Source: Mycobacterium palustre (GTDB lineage Bacteria > Actinomycetota > Actinomycetes > Mycobacteriales > Mycobacteriaceae). From it: a stretch of 64,000 nucleotides of DNA. Shown here one piece after another: positions 1 through 8,192 of this stretch. The stretch covers positions 1 to 64,000 of the forward strand of contig NZ_LQPJ01000059.1 in NCBI RefSeq assembly GCF_002101785.1, given 5' to 3'. How positions within the stretch are numbered: position 1 is the stretch's first letter; each line of letters begins with the position of its first letter. The position numbers and the translations under genes were made by a program. Below the pieces are notes generated by a model. The model was not told the DNA's origin. It made no database searches and saw only the letters and a program-made list of their open reading frames with translations.

Positions 1-84
1 CTCGGTGGCCGCCTTCACTGCCCGGTGGGCCGGCTAACCGCACACACCTTCCCCGGTGCGACACGCATCCGGTGTTCACAGGTA

Positions 85-113
85 CGGGTTGTCGGTCCCA
101 GACCGACTAACCC
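85..113. repeat. Inverted repeat, terminator-like hairpin
   Basis: The arms GGGTTGTCGGTC and GACCGACTAACCC flank a three-base loop and pair except for one bulged base. The hairpin lies at the 3' end of the Hsp20 remnant. There is no T-run on either side, so an intrinsic terminator is possible but unproven. Bases 1-84 hold nothing recognisable. Confidence 0.4.
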
Positions 114-268
114 GCACCCGATCTCACGGTCTCCGGCAGCTCAGGCGTTGATGGCTTGTTGCTGTCATGTTCGACGTGGATGTCGAGACAGTCCGGGTTG
201 AGGCCAGGCAGGTCGAGCTTTACGACGAACTGATCGCCGTCGCGCCAGGCGTCCATTGGCATCACCAT
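107..268 (-). pseudogene. Hsp20/alpha-crystallin remnant
   Basis: The reading frame holds only the early part of an Hsp20 small heat-shock protein: the block VMPMDAWRDGDQFVVKLDLP followed by GLNP and DCLDIHVE, typical of the start of the alpha-crystallin domain in the mycobacterial 18-kDa antigen family. After about 35 conserved residues the sequence becomes unrelated and stops. The rest of the domain (about 90 residues) and a normal N-terminus are missing. It is therefore a broken gene, not a short functional chaperone. It sits just beyond the 3' end of the P450 gene on the same strand, and nothing suggests it is expressed. Confidence 0.6.
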
Positions 269-404
269 CGGACGCGCAGGCGTACCGGTCGTGGATCCGG
301 TGCCTTGCTCGTTGTGACGGTTTCCCCGATGGCTGTGGTCGTGGGCGAGCTTGTCCGCTGCTGCCGGCGGACGGTCACAGGTGAAGGGACGAGCCCGACG
401 TTCG

Positions 405-1619
405 CTACTGGATCTCCACCGTAAGCGGCAGGTGCGCGAACCCGCGGACGTTGCTCGAGTGGAATCGTACCGAGTTGGCCTCGTCGACTTCATAGCCGCG
501 GATGCGTTTGAACAATTCGTCGAGCGCGATCCGGGCTTCCATGTTGGCCAGACCGGCGCCGAAGCAGAAGTGCACGCCGCTGCCGAAGCTCAGTAGCTTC
601 CCGCCGATGTCTCGACCGATGATGAAGTCGTCGGGCCGGTCGAAAGCCCGCTCGTCGCGGTGTGCCGAGCCGGGCAGGAGCAGCAGCATGTCGCCGTCCG
701 GGACTACGGTGTCGTACAGCGTTATGTCGCCCTCCACGGTGCGAGCCAGGATCTGAGTGGACGTGTCGTAGCGCAGCGTCTCTTCGACCCATAGTGGTAT
801 CCGGCTGGCGTCGTCATAGAGCGGAGAGATCTGATCGGGGTTCCGATGGCCCCAATAAATAGCGTTAGCAAGTAGTTTCGTGGTCGTTTCGTTACCGGCG
901 ATCATCATCAGGAACAGGAAGCCGAGCACTTCGTCGTCGGCCATGCGGTCTCCGTCGGCATCGGCTTTCAACAGGGTCGACGTCAGGTCATCGGTGGGCC
1001 GCTTGCGCCGCTCGACCACCATCGCCTCGAAATATGCGAGCAAGCTCAAGGAAGCTTCGATGGCCGCCTCCGGCACATCGGTGACGCCTGCATCGCGGTG
1101 CATCGCGGCATCGGTCCAGGCGCGTAGCTGGGCGCGGTCGACCTCCGGTATGCCCATGAGGTCGGAAATGACGTCCATCGGGAGCTTCCTGGCGAACTCG
1201 TCGACGTAGTCGACAGTCTCACCCGACGCCGCTTTCTCCAGCATGACGTCGAGATATTTGACCGTGATCTCGGTGACCCGCGGTTCGAGTGCTCGGCTGC
1301 GCCTGGGCGTGAACCCCTTCACTGCCAGTGCGCGTAAACGCCGATGGTCTGGATCATCCATCGCCATGAAGCTCATCGTTTTGGCCGCGTGGGGGCCTCG
1401 CAATGCCGGATCGGGTGAGACACCGAATTTGTTTGAAAGTGCCACGCTGTTGCGGAAGCCCATCAGCACATCCTGATGCCGCGAGAGGGCCCAGAAGCCG
1501 AGCTTGTCGTTGCGGTACAGCGGAGCATCGTCGCGCAAGCGCTTGTAGTAGGGATACGGATCCTCGTGGAAGCTGTAGTCGTATGGGTCCAGTACGACGT
1601 CGGATACGGTGTGGCTCAT
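405..1619 (-). CDS. Cytochrome P450
   Basis: This is a 404-residue soluble haem monooxygenase of normal bacterial class I length. The I-helix oxygen-binding motif AGNETTTK, the K-helix motif EETLR and the haem loop FGSGVHFCFGAG with its proximal cysteine are all intact. It would use a ferredoxin and ferredoxin reductase, neither of which is encoded nearby. The substrate cannot be read from the sequence; the CYP family is not assigned. It starts 17 bases after the SDR gene with GGAAGG before the ATG, so the two form one operon, probably repressed by the divergent TetR protein. A concerted alteration of a lipophilic compound is a reasonable guess only. Confidence 0.9.
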   Translation of the reverse strand: MSHTVSDVVLDPYDYSFHEDPYPYYKRLRDDAPLYRNDKLGFWALSRHQDVLMGFRNSVALSNKFGVSPDPALRGPHAAKTMSFMAMDDPDHRRLRALAVKGFTPRRSRALEPRVTEITVKYLDVMLEKAASGETVDYVDEFARKLPMDVISDLMGIPEVDRAQLRAWTDAAMHRDAGVTDVPEAAIEASLSLLAYFEAMVVERRKRPTDDLTSTLLKADADGDRMADDEVLGFLFLMMIAGNETTTKLLANAIYWGHRNPDQISPLYDDASRIPLWVEETLRYDTSTQILARTVEGDITLYDTVVPDGDMLLLLPGSAHRDERAFDRPDDFIIGRDIGGKLLSFGSGVHFCFGAGLANMEARIALDELFKRIRGYEVDEANSVRFHSSNVRGFAHLPLTVEIQ

Positions 1620-1636
1620 CGCCTTCCAACACCCGT

Positions 1637-2551
1637 TCAGCGAGCTTCCGCGACGGTGAAGTAGTCGCCGTGTTCAAGGTCTTCAATCAACGTGTGGTGC
1701 CTCGGGTTCCAGCCGAGCAGTTCCCGGGTACGCGCACTGGAGACGGGGACGTCAGCGGCGAACACAGAGCTTAAAGCCGCGCTCCCGAAATGAGACGGGG
1801 CTTCGTCCAACCCGACCGACACGACGGGTAGATCGAGCGTGCGACCAATTTTTTCGGCGATGTCTCGAAGAGGCACACCACTTTCCGCTGCTCCGTGAAG
1901 CGCAGTCCCGGCCGGCGCCTTCTCCAGTGCAAGTCGAAACAAGGTGGCCGCGTCGAGACGGTGTACGGCGGGCCACCGGTTGGCCCCGTCCCCGATGTAG
2001 GCTGAGACACCGGTTTTGCGGGCGACGGCGATCAACATCGCAACGAAGCCGTAGTCGCCCGGGCCGTGCACGGTCGGAGCGAGCCGGATCACGCTGGAGC
2101 GCACCCCCCGATCGGCGAAACGCAGGCAGCTTCGCTCGCCCGGTATCCGATACTTGGCGGGTGAGTTTTCGTCGGGCGGATCGGTCTCCTCGCTCAGCCG
2201 CCCCGGAGTCATCACCATGGTCCCGGAGGTTGATACGAAAGGTTTGCCGGTATCGGCCAACACCGTTCCCAACGCCTCGATCGCGTCGACATCACGTTTG
2301 ATGATTCCGGCCCAATCGCCGGGCTCGCCGCCGGCAGCCATATGTATCACGCCGTCGGCGGCGGCCGCGCCCGCGCGCAGCCGGTCGAGGTCGTCGAGCG
2401 AACCGGCGAATGGCTCTGCTCCCAAACTGGCCAGGCGATCCGCCGACGCGGCCGAGCGGGCTAACCCAGTAACCCGGTGGCCGGCAGACAGCAGCTCCGA
2501 CACGACCGCAGGGCCAGTCAAGCCAGAGCCTCCGGTGATGAATACATGCAT
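1637..2551 (-). CDS. NAD(P)-dependent epimerase/SDR
   Basis: This 304-residue extended short-chain dehydrogenase/epimerase has a Rossmann glycine motif GGSGLTG at the extreme N-terminus. A GTG lies one codon upstream of the ATG; the ATG is preferred because GGAGG lies about eight bases before it. It resembles the NAD-dependent epimerase/dehydratase group rather than classical SDRs, but the catalytic YxxxK is not obvious, so substrate and even reaction are open. It is the first gene of an SDR-P450 operon whose promoter region contains two copies of a palindromic operator shared with the divergent TetR gene. A role in modifying a small lipophilic molecule together with the P450 is inferred from context. 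Confidence 0.8.
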   Translation of the reverse strand: MHVFITGGSGLTGPAVVSELLSAGHRVTGLARSAASADRLASLGAEPFAGSLDDLDRLRAGAAAADGVIHMAAGGEPGDWAGIIKRDVDAIEALGTVLADTGKPFVSTSGTMVMTPGRLSEETDPPDENSPAKYRIPGERSCLRFADRGVRSSVIRLAPTVHGPGDYGFVAMLIAVARKTGVSAYIGDGANRWPAVHRLDAATLFRLALEKAPAGTALHGAAESGVPLRDIAEKIGRTLDLPVVSVGLDEAPSHFGSAALSSVFAADVPVSSARTRELLGWNPRHHTLIEDLEHGDYFTVAEAR

Positions 2552-2575
2552 CACAAATTCCTCCGTAATCCAAGT

Positions 2576-2624
2576 GGAACGCGCTCCGCTTTGTCAGTGA
2601 GGTTACACAACCGGAGCGCGTTCC
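2576..2624. promoter_or_regulatory. Twin TetR operators in divergent promoter
   Basis: The 12-base near-palindrome GGAACGCGCTCC at 2576-2587 recurs in inverse orientation as GGAGCGCGTTCC at 2613-2624, centres 37 bases apart. Together they form a perfect 13-base inverted repeat. They lie between the SDR/P450 operon and the TetR gene, the classic position for autoregulation and repression of the divergent operon. Confidence 0.75.
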
Positions 2625-2635
2625 GCTAGATTGGC

Positions 2636-3232
2636 ATGGTGTCGGAAGCTGTTCGGAGCGACGCGGCGCGCAACCGCCAGGCGCTTATCGACGTTGCGAG
2701 CAGGCTGTTCGCGTCGGCCAGCGGCGACGAGGAACCCTCGCTGCGGTTGATTGCGCGCGAGGCCGGTGTGGGCGTCGGTACGCTGTTCCGGCATTTCCCC
2801 AGCCGCGAGGCGTTGGTCGAGGCCGTGTACCTGGACCAAGTGCGCCGTCTGACCGATGGCGCAGATCAGCTTCTAGCGACTTACCCACCCGCGCAGGCGA
2901 TGCGCCGTTGGATGGATCTGTTCACCGAGTGGTTGGCCACTAAGAACGGAATGATCGAGACCTTGCGAGCAATGATCAAAGACGATCGACTTGGGTCTGG
3001 TCATACCCGGGCCGAACTGCTGGCGGCAATTGACAAGATCCTCGCGGCTGGCCGTGCCGCGGGTGACATCGGCGCGCATGCCACCTCCGAAGATGTTGCG
3101 GCTGGCCTTATCGGGATCTTCTCGGTGGCCCCGACCACCGGCAACAGCGAACAAGCCGCACGGCTACTTGACATCTTCATGAGCGGCCTTGCGACACCGA
3201 ACCACGAGAAGTGGAGGCCGCAACCCGATTAG
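2636..3232 (+). CDS. TetR-family regulator of P450 operon
   Basis: This is a 198-residue TetR/AcrR repressor. The N-terminal helix-turn-helix is clear: SLRLIAREAGVGVGTLFRHF followed by PSREALVEAV, about residues 35-65. The ligand domain contains AELLAAIDKIL and is of the type common in mycobacterial regulators beside SDR and P450 genes. It is divergent from the SDR-P450 operon and shares the twin GGARCGCGYTCC operator, so it is probably both autoregulated and the repressor of that operon. TAGATT at 2627-2632 could be a -10 box. If so, the transcript could be nearly leaderless, with GTG at 2639 as an alternative start. The ligand is unknown. Confidence 0.85.
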   Translation: MVSEAVRSDAARNRQALIDVASRLFASASGDEEPSLRLIAREAGVGVGTLFRHFPSREALVEAVYLDQVRRLTDGADQLLATYPPAQAMRRWMDLFTEWLATKNGMIETLRAMIKDDRLGSGHTRAELLAAIDKILAAGRAAGDIGAHATSEDVAAGLIGIFSVAPTTGNSEQAARLLDIFMSGLATPNHEKWRPQPD

Positions 3233-3237
3233 ACATT

Positions 3238-3470
3238 TCGTATGGGGAGGAATACGGCAGCAGGACGCCGGCGCTTGTTGAGGAGTTTTTCGTTGACCTC
3301 CGCAGCATTAAGGCTGTCAAGCAGTCCACCGTGCGTGGCTACCAGAATGGGCTGCGGTTGTTCTGCCCTTATATCGCCGATCCTGACTATGGCTGGGATC
3401 GTGTGTGCGAACAGCGGTTTGGTACCCGTCCCGCGCAGGTGTTCTTTGCCTGGAACACCGCTACGCAAGG
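3238..3470 (+). pseudogene. Integrase N-terminal fragment
   Basis: The frame encodes about 77 residues typical of the SAM-like N-terminal domain of phage-type tyrosine recombinases in mycobacteria: YGSRTPALVEEFF, LRSIKAVKQSTVRGYQN and YGWDRVCEQRFG. It ends abruptly near AWNTATQ. The catalytic domain with its R-H-R-Y residues is absent, so it cannot recombine DNA. It is fused end to end with the truncated phytanoyl-CoA dioxygenase remnant that follows in another frame. This looks like a recombination scar. Confidence 0.65.
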
Positions 3471-4054
3471 TGCTGAGCAGGACGCGGGTGTGCGACCGGC
3501 TGGCCGACCACCCGCGGGTGCTGGCGGTGCTGGACCGGCTGCTGATGCCCAACTACCTGCTTTCGGCGTTGCAGGCCATCAACATTCAGCCCGGGGAGTC
3601 CGCGCAGCTGCCGCACCATGACGACGGCCTCTATCCGATTCCGCGGCCACGCGCGCCGCTGGCCGCCGCGACGATCTGGGCGATCGACGACTTCACCGCC
3701 GACAACGGCTCCACCGTGGTGTACCCCGGCAGCCACCGCTGGGGCCGGCGCCCGCCCGGCCCGGACGACCCAGTAAAGCCCGTCGTCATGCCCGCCGGCT
3801 CCTGCGTCTTCTTCGTCGGCACCTTGTGGCACGGCGGCGGCGCCAACACGACCGACCGCGCGCGGCTGGCCGTCACCGCCCAGTACTGCCAACCCTGGCT
3901 GCGGCCCATGGAGGCGTTCACCCTGTCGATACCGCGCGAGGTCGCTCGCACGCTGTCCGACGACATCAAACGCATGATCGGCTACAGCATTCATCCGCCG
4001 TTCGTCGGCGCGGTCGACGGCCTGCATCCCCTACGCCTGCTGGAGCAGCCCTAG
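3465..4054 (+). pseudogene. Phytanoyl-CoA dioxygenase, 5'-truncated
   Basis: From about residue RVCDRLADHPRVLAVLDRLL onward the frame is a PhyH-family Fe(II)/2-oxoglutarate dioxygenase. It keeps the iron ligands HHDDGLYP, the distal LWHGGGANTT histidine and a C-terminus of normal appearance. The N-terminal roughly 60-100 residues of the family are missing and replaced by integrase-derived sequence in a different frame, with no convincing start codon at the junction. The nearest in-frame ATG is at 3242, which would translate integrase DNA out of frame. Function is therefore doubtful. If a late start is used, a truncated but motif-complete enzyme could still be made. Confidence 0.6.
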
Positions 4055-4068
4055 CCGCGGCGCGAAAT

Positions 4069-5214
4069 TCAGTCGCCGCCCTTGTGTTTCTTCCACGGTC
4101 CGCCGTGCCTCGGCGGCGCCGGCGGTGGCGTCAGCTCGGTGCTGCTGGGCGTGGTCATCGCCGTCGTGGGTGGAGGGGGCGGCGGCAACGGCGTCGTGGT
4201 GGTGGTGACCGGCGTCGGCGGTTCCGACGAGAACGGCGGGGCCACCATGAAGACGATCAGCGCGAGCGCGAACGCCGCGACGATCCCCGCGATCCACCAC
4301 TTCCGTCGCCCCGCCGCCGGCCGCGCAAGCGTCCCCGTGGGCGCGTAGGTCATCACGACCGGGGCTTGCATCACCCGCGTAGGCGGGCGCAGGGGAACCG
4401 GTTGAGAAACGTAACCGGCCAGCGCGGCGCGCATCGCGTCAGCCCGGTCGAACCGCCACGCCGGGTCGCGCGCCATCGCCCGTTCGATCGCGGCGGCCAG
4501 GGCCGGCGGCGCGTCGGGGCGCAGCGCACCCAGCGGGGTCGGCGTCTCGTGCAGGATCGCGTGCGCCAGCGCACCCAGCTCCTCCTGCGGGAACGGCCGC
4601 CGCCCGGCCAGCGCCTCGTACCCCACCACGCCGACGGCGTACAGGTCGTCGGCCACCGTGGCGGGCTTGGAGACCAGCCGCTCGGGGCTCAAATAGGCCA
4701 TGCTGCCGATGATTTCGCCGACCCTGGTGTACACGGCGCCCGACGTCTTGGCGATGCCGAAATCGGCGAGCTTGGGCTCGCCGCCGGCGGTGAACAAGAT
4801 GTTGCCCGGCTTGACGTCGCGGTGCAGGATGCCGACGTTGTGCGCCTCGGCCAAAGCGTCCAGCACGCCGTCGAGGACACGGTGCACAAACCCCGGCGGC
4901 AGCGGCCCGCGCTCGATGTGGTCGGCCAGCGACACCCCCGGCAGCCGCTCCATCACGATGAACGGCAGCCCGTCGTGCTCGCCGACGTCGTACACCACCA
5001 CCACGTGCCGGCCGGTCAGCCGCGCGGCCGCGCGCGCCTCCGCGTCGAACCGCAGGCGGCTGTCGGGCCGGGCGTCGGCCCCGGGATAGAGCAGCTTGAT
5101 CGCCACCGGGCGGCTGAGCTTCGTGTCCCAGCCGTCGCGCACCTCGGCCATCGCGCCGCGGCCCAGCACGCCGCGCAGTTCGTAGCGGCCGCCTATGACC
5201 CCGCCCGGCACCAT
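4069..5214 (-). CDS. Transmembrane Ser/Thr protein kinase
   Basis: This is a 381-residue Hanks-type kinase with every catalytic element: the glycine loop LGRGAMAEV, VAIK lysine (K40), HRDVKPGN (D133) and DFG (D151). The kinase domain occupies residues 9-265. A single membrane helix (WWIAGIVAAFALALIVFMVA) follows near residue 310. A short extracytoplasmic tail rich in Pro and Thr ends in basic residues and has no sensor domain. ATG at 5214 is preferred to an upstream TTG. It is divergent from the FAD-oxidase gene. It resembles PknF/PknJ-like mycobacterial kinases, but no specific orthologue is claimed; substrates are unknown. Confidence 0.9.
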   Translation of the reverse strand: MVPGGVIGGRYELRGVLGRGAMAEVRDGWDTKLSRPVAIKLLYPGADARPDSRLRFDAEARAAARLTGRHVVVVYDVGEHDGLPFIVMERLPGVSLADHIERGPLPPGFVHRVLDGVLDALAEAHNVGILHRDVKPGNILFTAGGEPKLADFGIAKTSGAVYTRVGEIIGSMAYLSPERLVSKPATVADDLYAVGVVGYEALAGRRPFPQEELGALAHAILHETPTPLGALRPDAPPALAAAIERAMARDPAWRFDRADAMRAALAGYVSQPVPLRPPTRVMQAPVVMTYAPTGTLARPAAGRRKWWIAGIVAAFALALIVFMVAPPFSSEPPTPVTTTTTPLPPPPPPTTAMTTPSSTELTPPPAPPRHGGPWKKHKGGD

Positions 5215-5381
5215 TGGCAATTCGCCGGTGCCCCGGGCGCGGAGATACTGAGTTCCGTGGAGCTCCGTGTCGATCCCGCCTGTCGGAAAGCTGGCCTTCT
5301 ATTTCGATGGGCGCTGCCGGCCGCAGACCCGCCGGGGATAGCCCACCCTCTTATAGCCGAAACCTATTTAGGGTGACCGCT

Positions 5382-6800
5382 GTGAGCGACATCACGGCAC
5401 GGTTCGCCGACATCGTCGGCGAGCACAACCTGCTGACCGGCGACGCCGTCCCCGACGACTACGCCCACGACGAGGTGTTGACGACGGCGCCGCAGAAGCC
5501 CGCGTACGTCGCCAAACCGGCCACGGCAGAGGAGGTTTCGCGGCTCCTGCAGGCGGCCTCGGAACACCACGTCCCGGTGACGGCCCGCGGCTCCGGGACC
5601 GGCCTGTCGGGCGCGGCGATCCCCCGCGAGGACGGGCTCGTCGTCTCCTTCGAACGGATGAACGCGGTCCTGGAGGTCGACACCACCAACCAGGTCGCCG
5701 TCGTCCAACCCGGCGTAACCCTGACCGACCTGGACGCCGCCACCGCCGACACCGGGCTGCGCTACATGGTCCATCCCGGCGAGCTGTCGTCGAGCGTCGG
5801 CGGCAACGTCGGCACCAACGCCGGAGGCATGCGCGCGGTCAAGTACGGCATCGCCCGCCACAACGTGCTGGGGCTGCAGGCGGTGCTGGCGACCGGCGAG
5901 ATCATCCGCACCGGCGGCCGGATCGCCAAGGTCTCCACCGGCTACGACCTCACCCAGCTCATCGTCGGCTCCGAAGGCACCCTGGCCCTGGCCACCGAGG
6001 TGATCGTCAAGCTGCACCCGCGCCTCGACCACGACGCCACCGTGCTGGCCCCGTTCGCCGACCTCGACCAGGTGATGGCCGCGGTGCCACGCGTGGTGGC
6101 CAGCGGCCTGGCGCCCTACATCCTCGAATACATCGACAACATGACGATGGCCGCGCTGATCCACACCCAGAACCTCGAGCTCGGCATCCCCGCCGCCATC
6201 CGCGACAGCTGCCAAGCGTATCTCGTTGTGGCCCTTGAGAACCGGACGGCCGAGCGGCTGGGCGAGGACGTCGAGGCGGCCGGTGAGCTGCTCGCCGAGC
6301 TGGGCGCCGTCGACGCCTACGTGCTGGAAGGCGTTTCGGCGCGCAAGCTGATCGAGGCGCGCGAGAAGGCGTTTTGGACGGCCAAGGCGATCGGCGCCGA
6401 CGACATCATCGACGCCGTGGTGCCGCGCTCGGCGATGCCCAAGTTCCTCGCCGGCGCGCGCGGCCTGGCGGCCGAGGCGGGCGGGGCGGCGGCGGGCTGC
6501 GGGCACGCCGGCGACGGCAACGTGCACTTGGCGATCGTCTGCAAGGACGCGGCGAAAAAGAAGCGGCTGATGGCCGACATCCTCGCGCTCGCAATGGAAT
6601 TGGGCGGCGCGATCTCCGGCGAGCACGGCCTGGGCCGCGCCAAGACCCCGTACTTCCTCGAGCTGGAGGACCCGGCCAAGGTCGCGCTGATGCGCCGCAT
6701 CAAGCAGAGCTTCGACCCGGCCGGCATCCTCAACCCCGACGTGCTCTTCGCCGACCCGCGGCGGCAGTGGATCGATTCGCCGACCTCGGGGCTGTGTTAG
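5382..6800 (+). CDS. FAD-linked oxidase, GlcD/D-lactate dehydrogenase type
   Basis: This 472-residue protein has an FAD_binding_4 (PCMH) domain at the N-terminus, with TARGSGTGLSGAAIP and the flavin loop VGGNVGTNAGGMRAVKYG. It is followed by the FAD-oxidase C-terminal domain, with CGHAGDGNVHLAI and the closing SGEHGLG. It should oxidise a 2-hydroxyacid (glycolate, D-lactate or similar) to the 2-oxoacid with FAD. The GTG at 5382 is chosen because AGGG lies eight bases before it; a GTG at 5373 is possible. It resembles the M. tuberculosis Rv1257c type. No partner GlcE/GlcF subunits are encoded nearby, so it may act as a single-subunit dehydrogenase. Confidence 0.88.
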   Translation: MSDITARFADIVGEHNLLTGDAVPDDYAHDEVLTTAPQKPAYVAKPATAEEVSRLLQAASEHHVPVTARGSGTGLSGAAIPREDGLVVSFERMNAVLEVDTTNQVAVVQPGVTLTDLDAATADTGLRYMVHPGELSSSVGGNVGTNAGGMRAVKYGIARHNVLGLQAVLATGEIIRTGGRIAKVSTGYDLTQLIVGSEGTLALATEVIVKLHPRLDHDATVLAPFADLDQVMAAVPRVVASGLAPYILEYIDNMTMAALIHTQNLELGIPAAIRDSCQAYLVVALENRTAERLGEDVEAAGELLAELGAVDAYVLEGVSARKLIEAREKAFWTAKAIGADDIIDAVVPRSAMPKFLAGARGLAAEAGGAAAGCGHAGDGNVHLAIVCKDAAKKKRLMADILALAMELGGAISGEHGLGRAKTPYFLELEDPAKVALMRRIKQSFDPAGILNPDVLFADPRRQWIDSPTSGLC

Positions 6801-6806
6801 AACGAG

Positions 6807-8192
6807 CTATTTGTTGTTGGCCTCCTGGATGAGCAAGGCGGCAGTGCGTTTGAGCGCGTCGCGCTGCTTGGTCATGTCGGCGACCGCCCGGCGCAGCTGG
6901 TTGAGCTCGTCCCGTTCGCTCACCGCCTCGTCGTCGGCCGCCCTGCGGTTCTGCGCCACCCAGCGGTCCGCGAGGTCGGTGTTCAGTCCCGACTCCCGAT
7001 CAAGGGCGGCAACGACTTTCGCCCGGGCACCGTTCCGGGATCCTTCGCCGTCCCTGGGCGCGTTGATCACGCTCGCCACCGGTCCGCCCAACGGCGGCAT
7101 GCCCCCGTACAGGCCGCCGAGCGGGTGCGCCGGCATGCCTTCGAGGTCGGCGACGGGCAGTGCGGTGGCGGCGAGACGGATCGCCGGGGAAGCCCCGGGC
7201 CACGACGCCGGCACCGACAACTTGCCGACCGAGGCCGCCTCCCCCACGCCCGCCGACACCCCGCTGGACGAACCGACCAGGGTCGGCCCGGCGCCCGATC
7301 CGCCGGACACCGAAGACGCGGTGCTGGCCGACGCCGCCGGCGGCGTCAGGGCTGCGATCAAGGGGTTCCAGGCCGCTGCCACCGGCGGCGCGAACGTCAA
7401 CATGGCGCCGGAGGCGTCGAAGTTCAACCCCTCGGACAGGAGCTGGGATCCGACGGTCAGGCTGCTCAGCGAGTTGAACACCTGCACCGGGGAGCTGTTC
7501 AACAGATCCAGAAGCGGGTTGTTGTCCAGGGTGAATCCCGACGAAAGCCCTTGCAGCAGATTGGGAACACCCGAAAGCGCGGACTGGGCGTTCGACTCGC
7601 CCGCGGCCGCGGTGGCCTGGGCGACCGCGGAGCCCTGCGACGAACTCCCCGCCGGGTCGGTGGTCTGCGGCGGCGCCTCGAACGGCACCAGTCGCGTCGC
7701 CGCCGCCGACGCGCCGGCATAGCTGTACATCGCCATGGCATCCTGGGCCCACATCTCGGCGTATTGCGCCTCGGTGGCCGCGATCGCCGGAGTGTTCTGG
7801 CCCAGGACATTCGTGGCCACCAACGCCGCGAGCAGGGCGCGGTTCACCTCGATCACCGGTGGAGGCACCGTCGCCGCGAACGCCGCCTCGTAGGCCGCGA
7901 CCGCCGATTCCATCTGACTCGCCGTCTGCTTGGCCTTCGCGGCTGTGGCACTCATCCACGACACGAAGGGCTCGGCCGCCGACGTCATCATCGTCGACGA
8001 CGGACCGACCCACGGTCCGCTCGTCAACGCGGAAAGCACGCCTTGGTACGAGGTAGCCGCCGAGTGCAGTTCCGCGGCCAGCGCACTCCATGCGGTCGCG
8101 GCCATCGCCAGCGGCGCCGGTCCCGGGCCCGCGTACATGCGAGCGGAGTTGACTTCGGGCGGTAGCCCCGCGAAATCCAGAGCGCCGGTCAC
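6807..8192 (-). CDS. PPE family protein (SVP subgroup)
   Basis: This is a 461-residue PPE protein. The N-terminal roughly 180-residue PPE domain begins [20 protein letters not shown] and has the WxG turn (GPWVGPSS). A linker follows with the SVP signature [10 protein letters not shown] near residue 325. The last 50 residues are heptad-like and charged ([20 protein letters not shown]), unusual for PPE proteins and suggestive of a coiled coil. GTG at 8192 overlaps the upstream PPE stop (GTGA), so translation is coupled. Export through a type VII system (probably ESX-5) to the cell surface is expected of the family. No PE partner is adjacent. Confidence 0.9.
   Translation of the reverse strand: MTGALDFAGLPPEVNSARMYAGPGPAPLAMAATAWSALAAELHSAATSYQGVLSALTSGPWVGPSSTMMTSAAEPFVSWMSATAAKAKQTASQMESAVAAYEAAFAATVPPPVIEVNRALLAALVATNVLGQNTPAIAATEAQYAEMWAQDAMAMYSYAGASAAATRLVPFEAPPQTTDPAGSSSQGSAVAQATAAAGESNAQSALSGVPNLLQGLSSGFTLDNNPLLDLLNSSPVQVFNSLSSLTVGSQLLSEGLNFDASGAMLTFAPPVAAAWNPLIAALTPPAASASTASSVSGGSGAGPTLVGSSSGVSAGVGEAASVGKLSVPASWPGASPAIRLAATALPVADLEGMPAHPLGGLYGGMPPLGGPVASVINAPRDGEGSRNGARAKVVAALDRESGLNTDLADRWVAQNRRAADDEAVSERDELNQLRRAVADMTKQRDALKRTAALLIQEANNK

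Noticed and set aside
5364..6626. 420-residue minus-strand frame across the FAD oxidase gene
   Set aside because: Antisense of a clear gene, His/Arg/Gly-rich, no family features.
7125..8165. Long open frame on the plus strand opposite the PPE gene
   Set aside because: High GC leaves antisense frames open; composition is Arg/Gly-rich with no domain, and the minus-strand PPE gene is certain.
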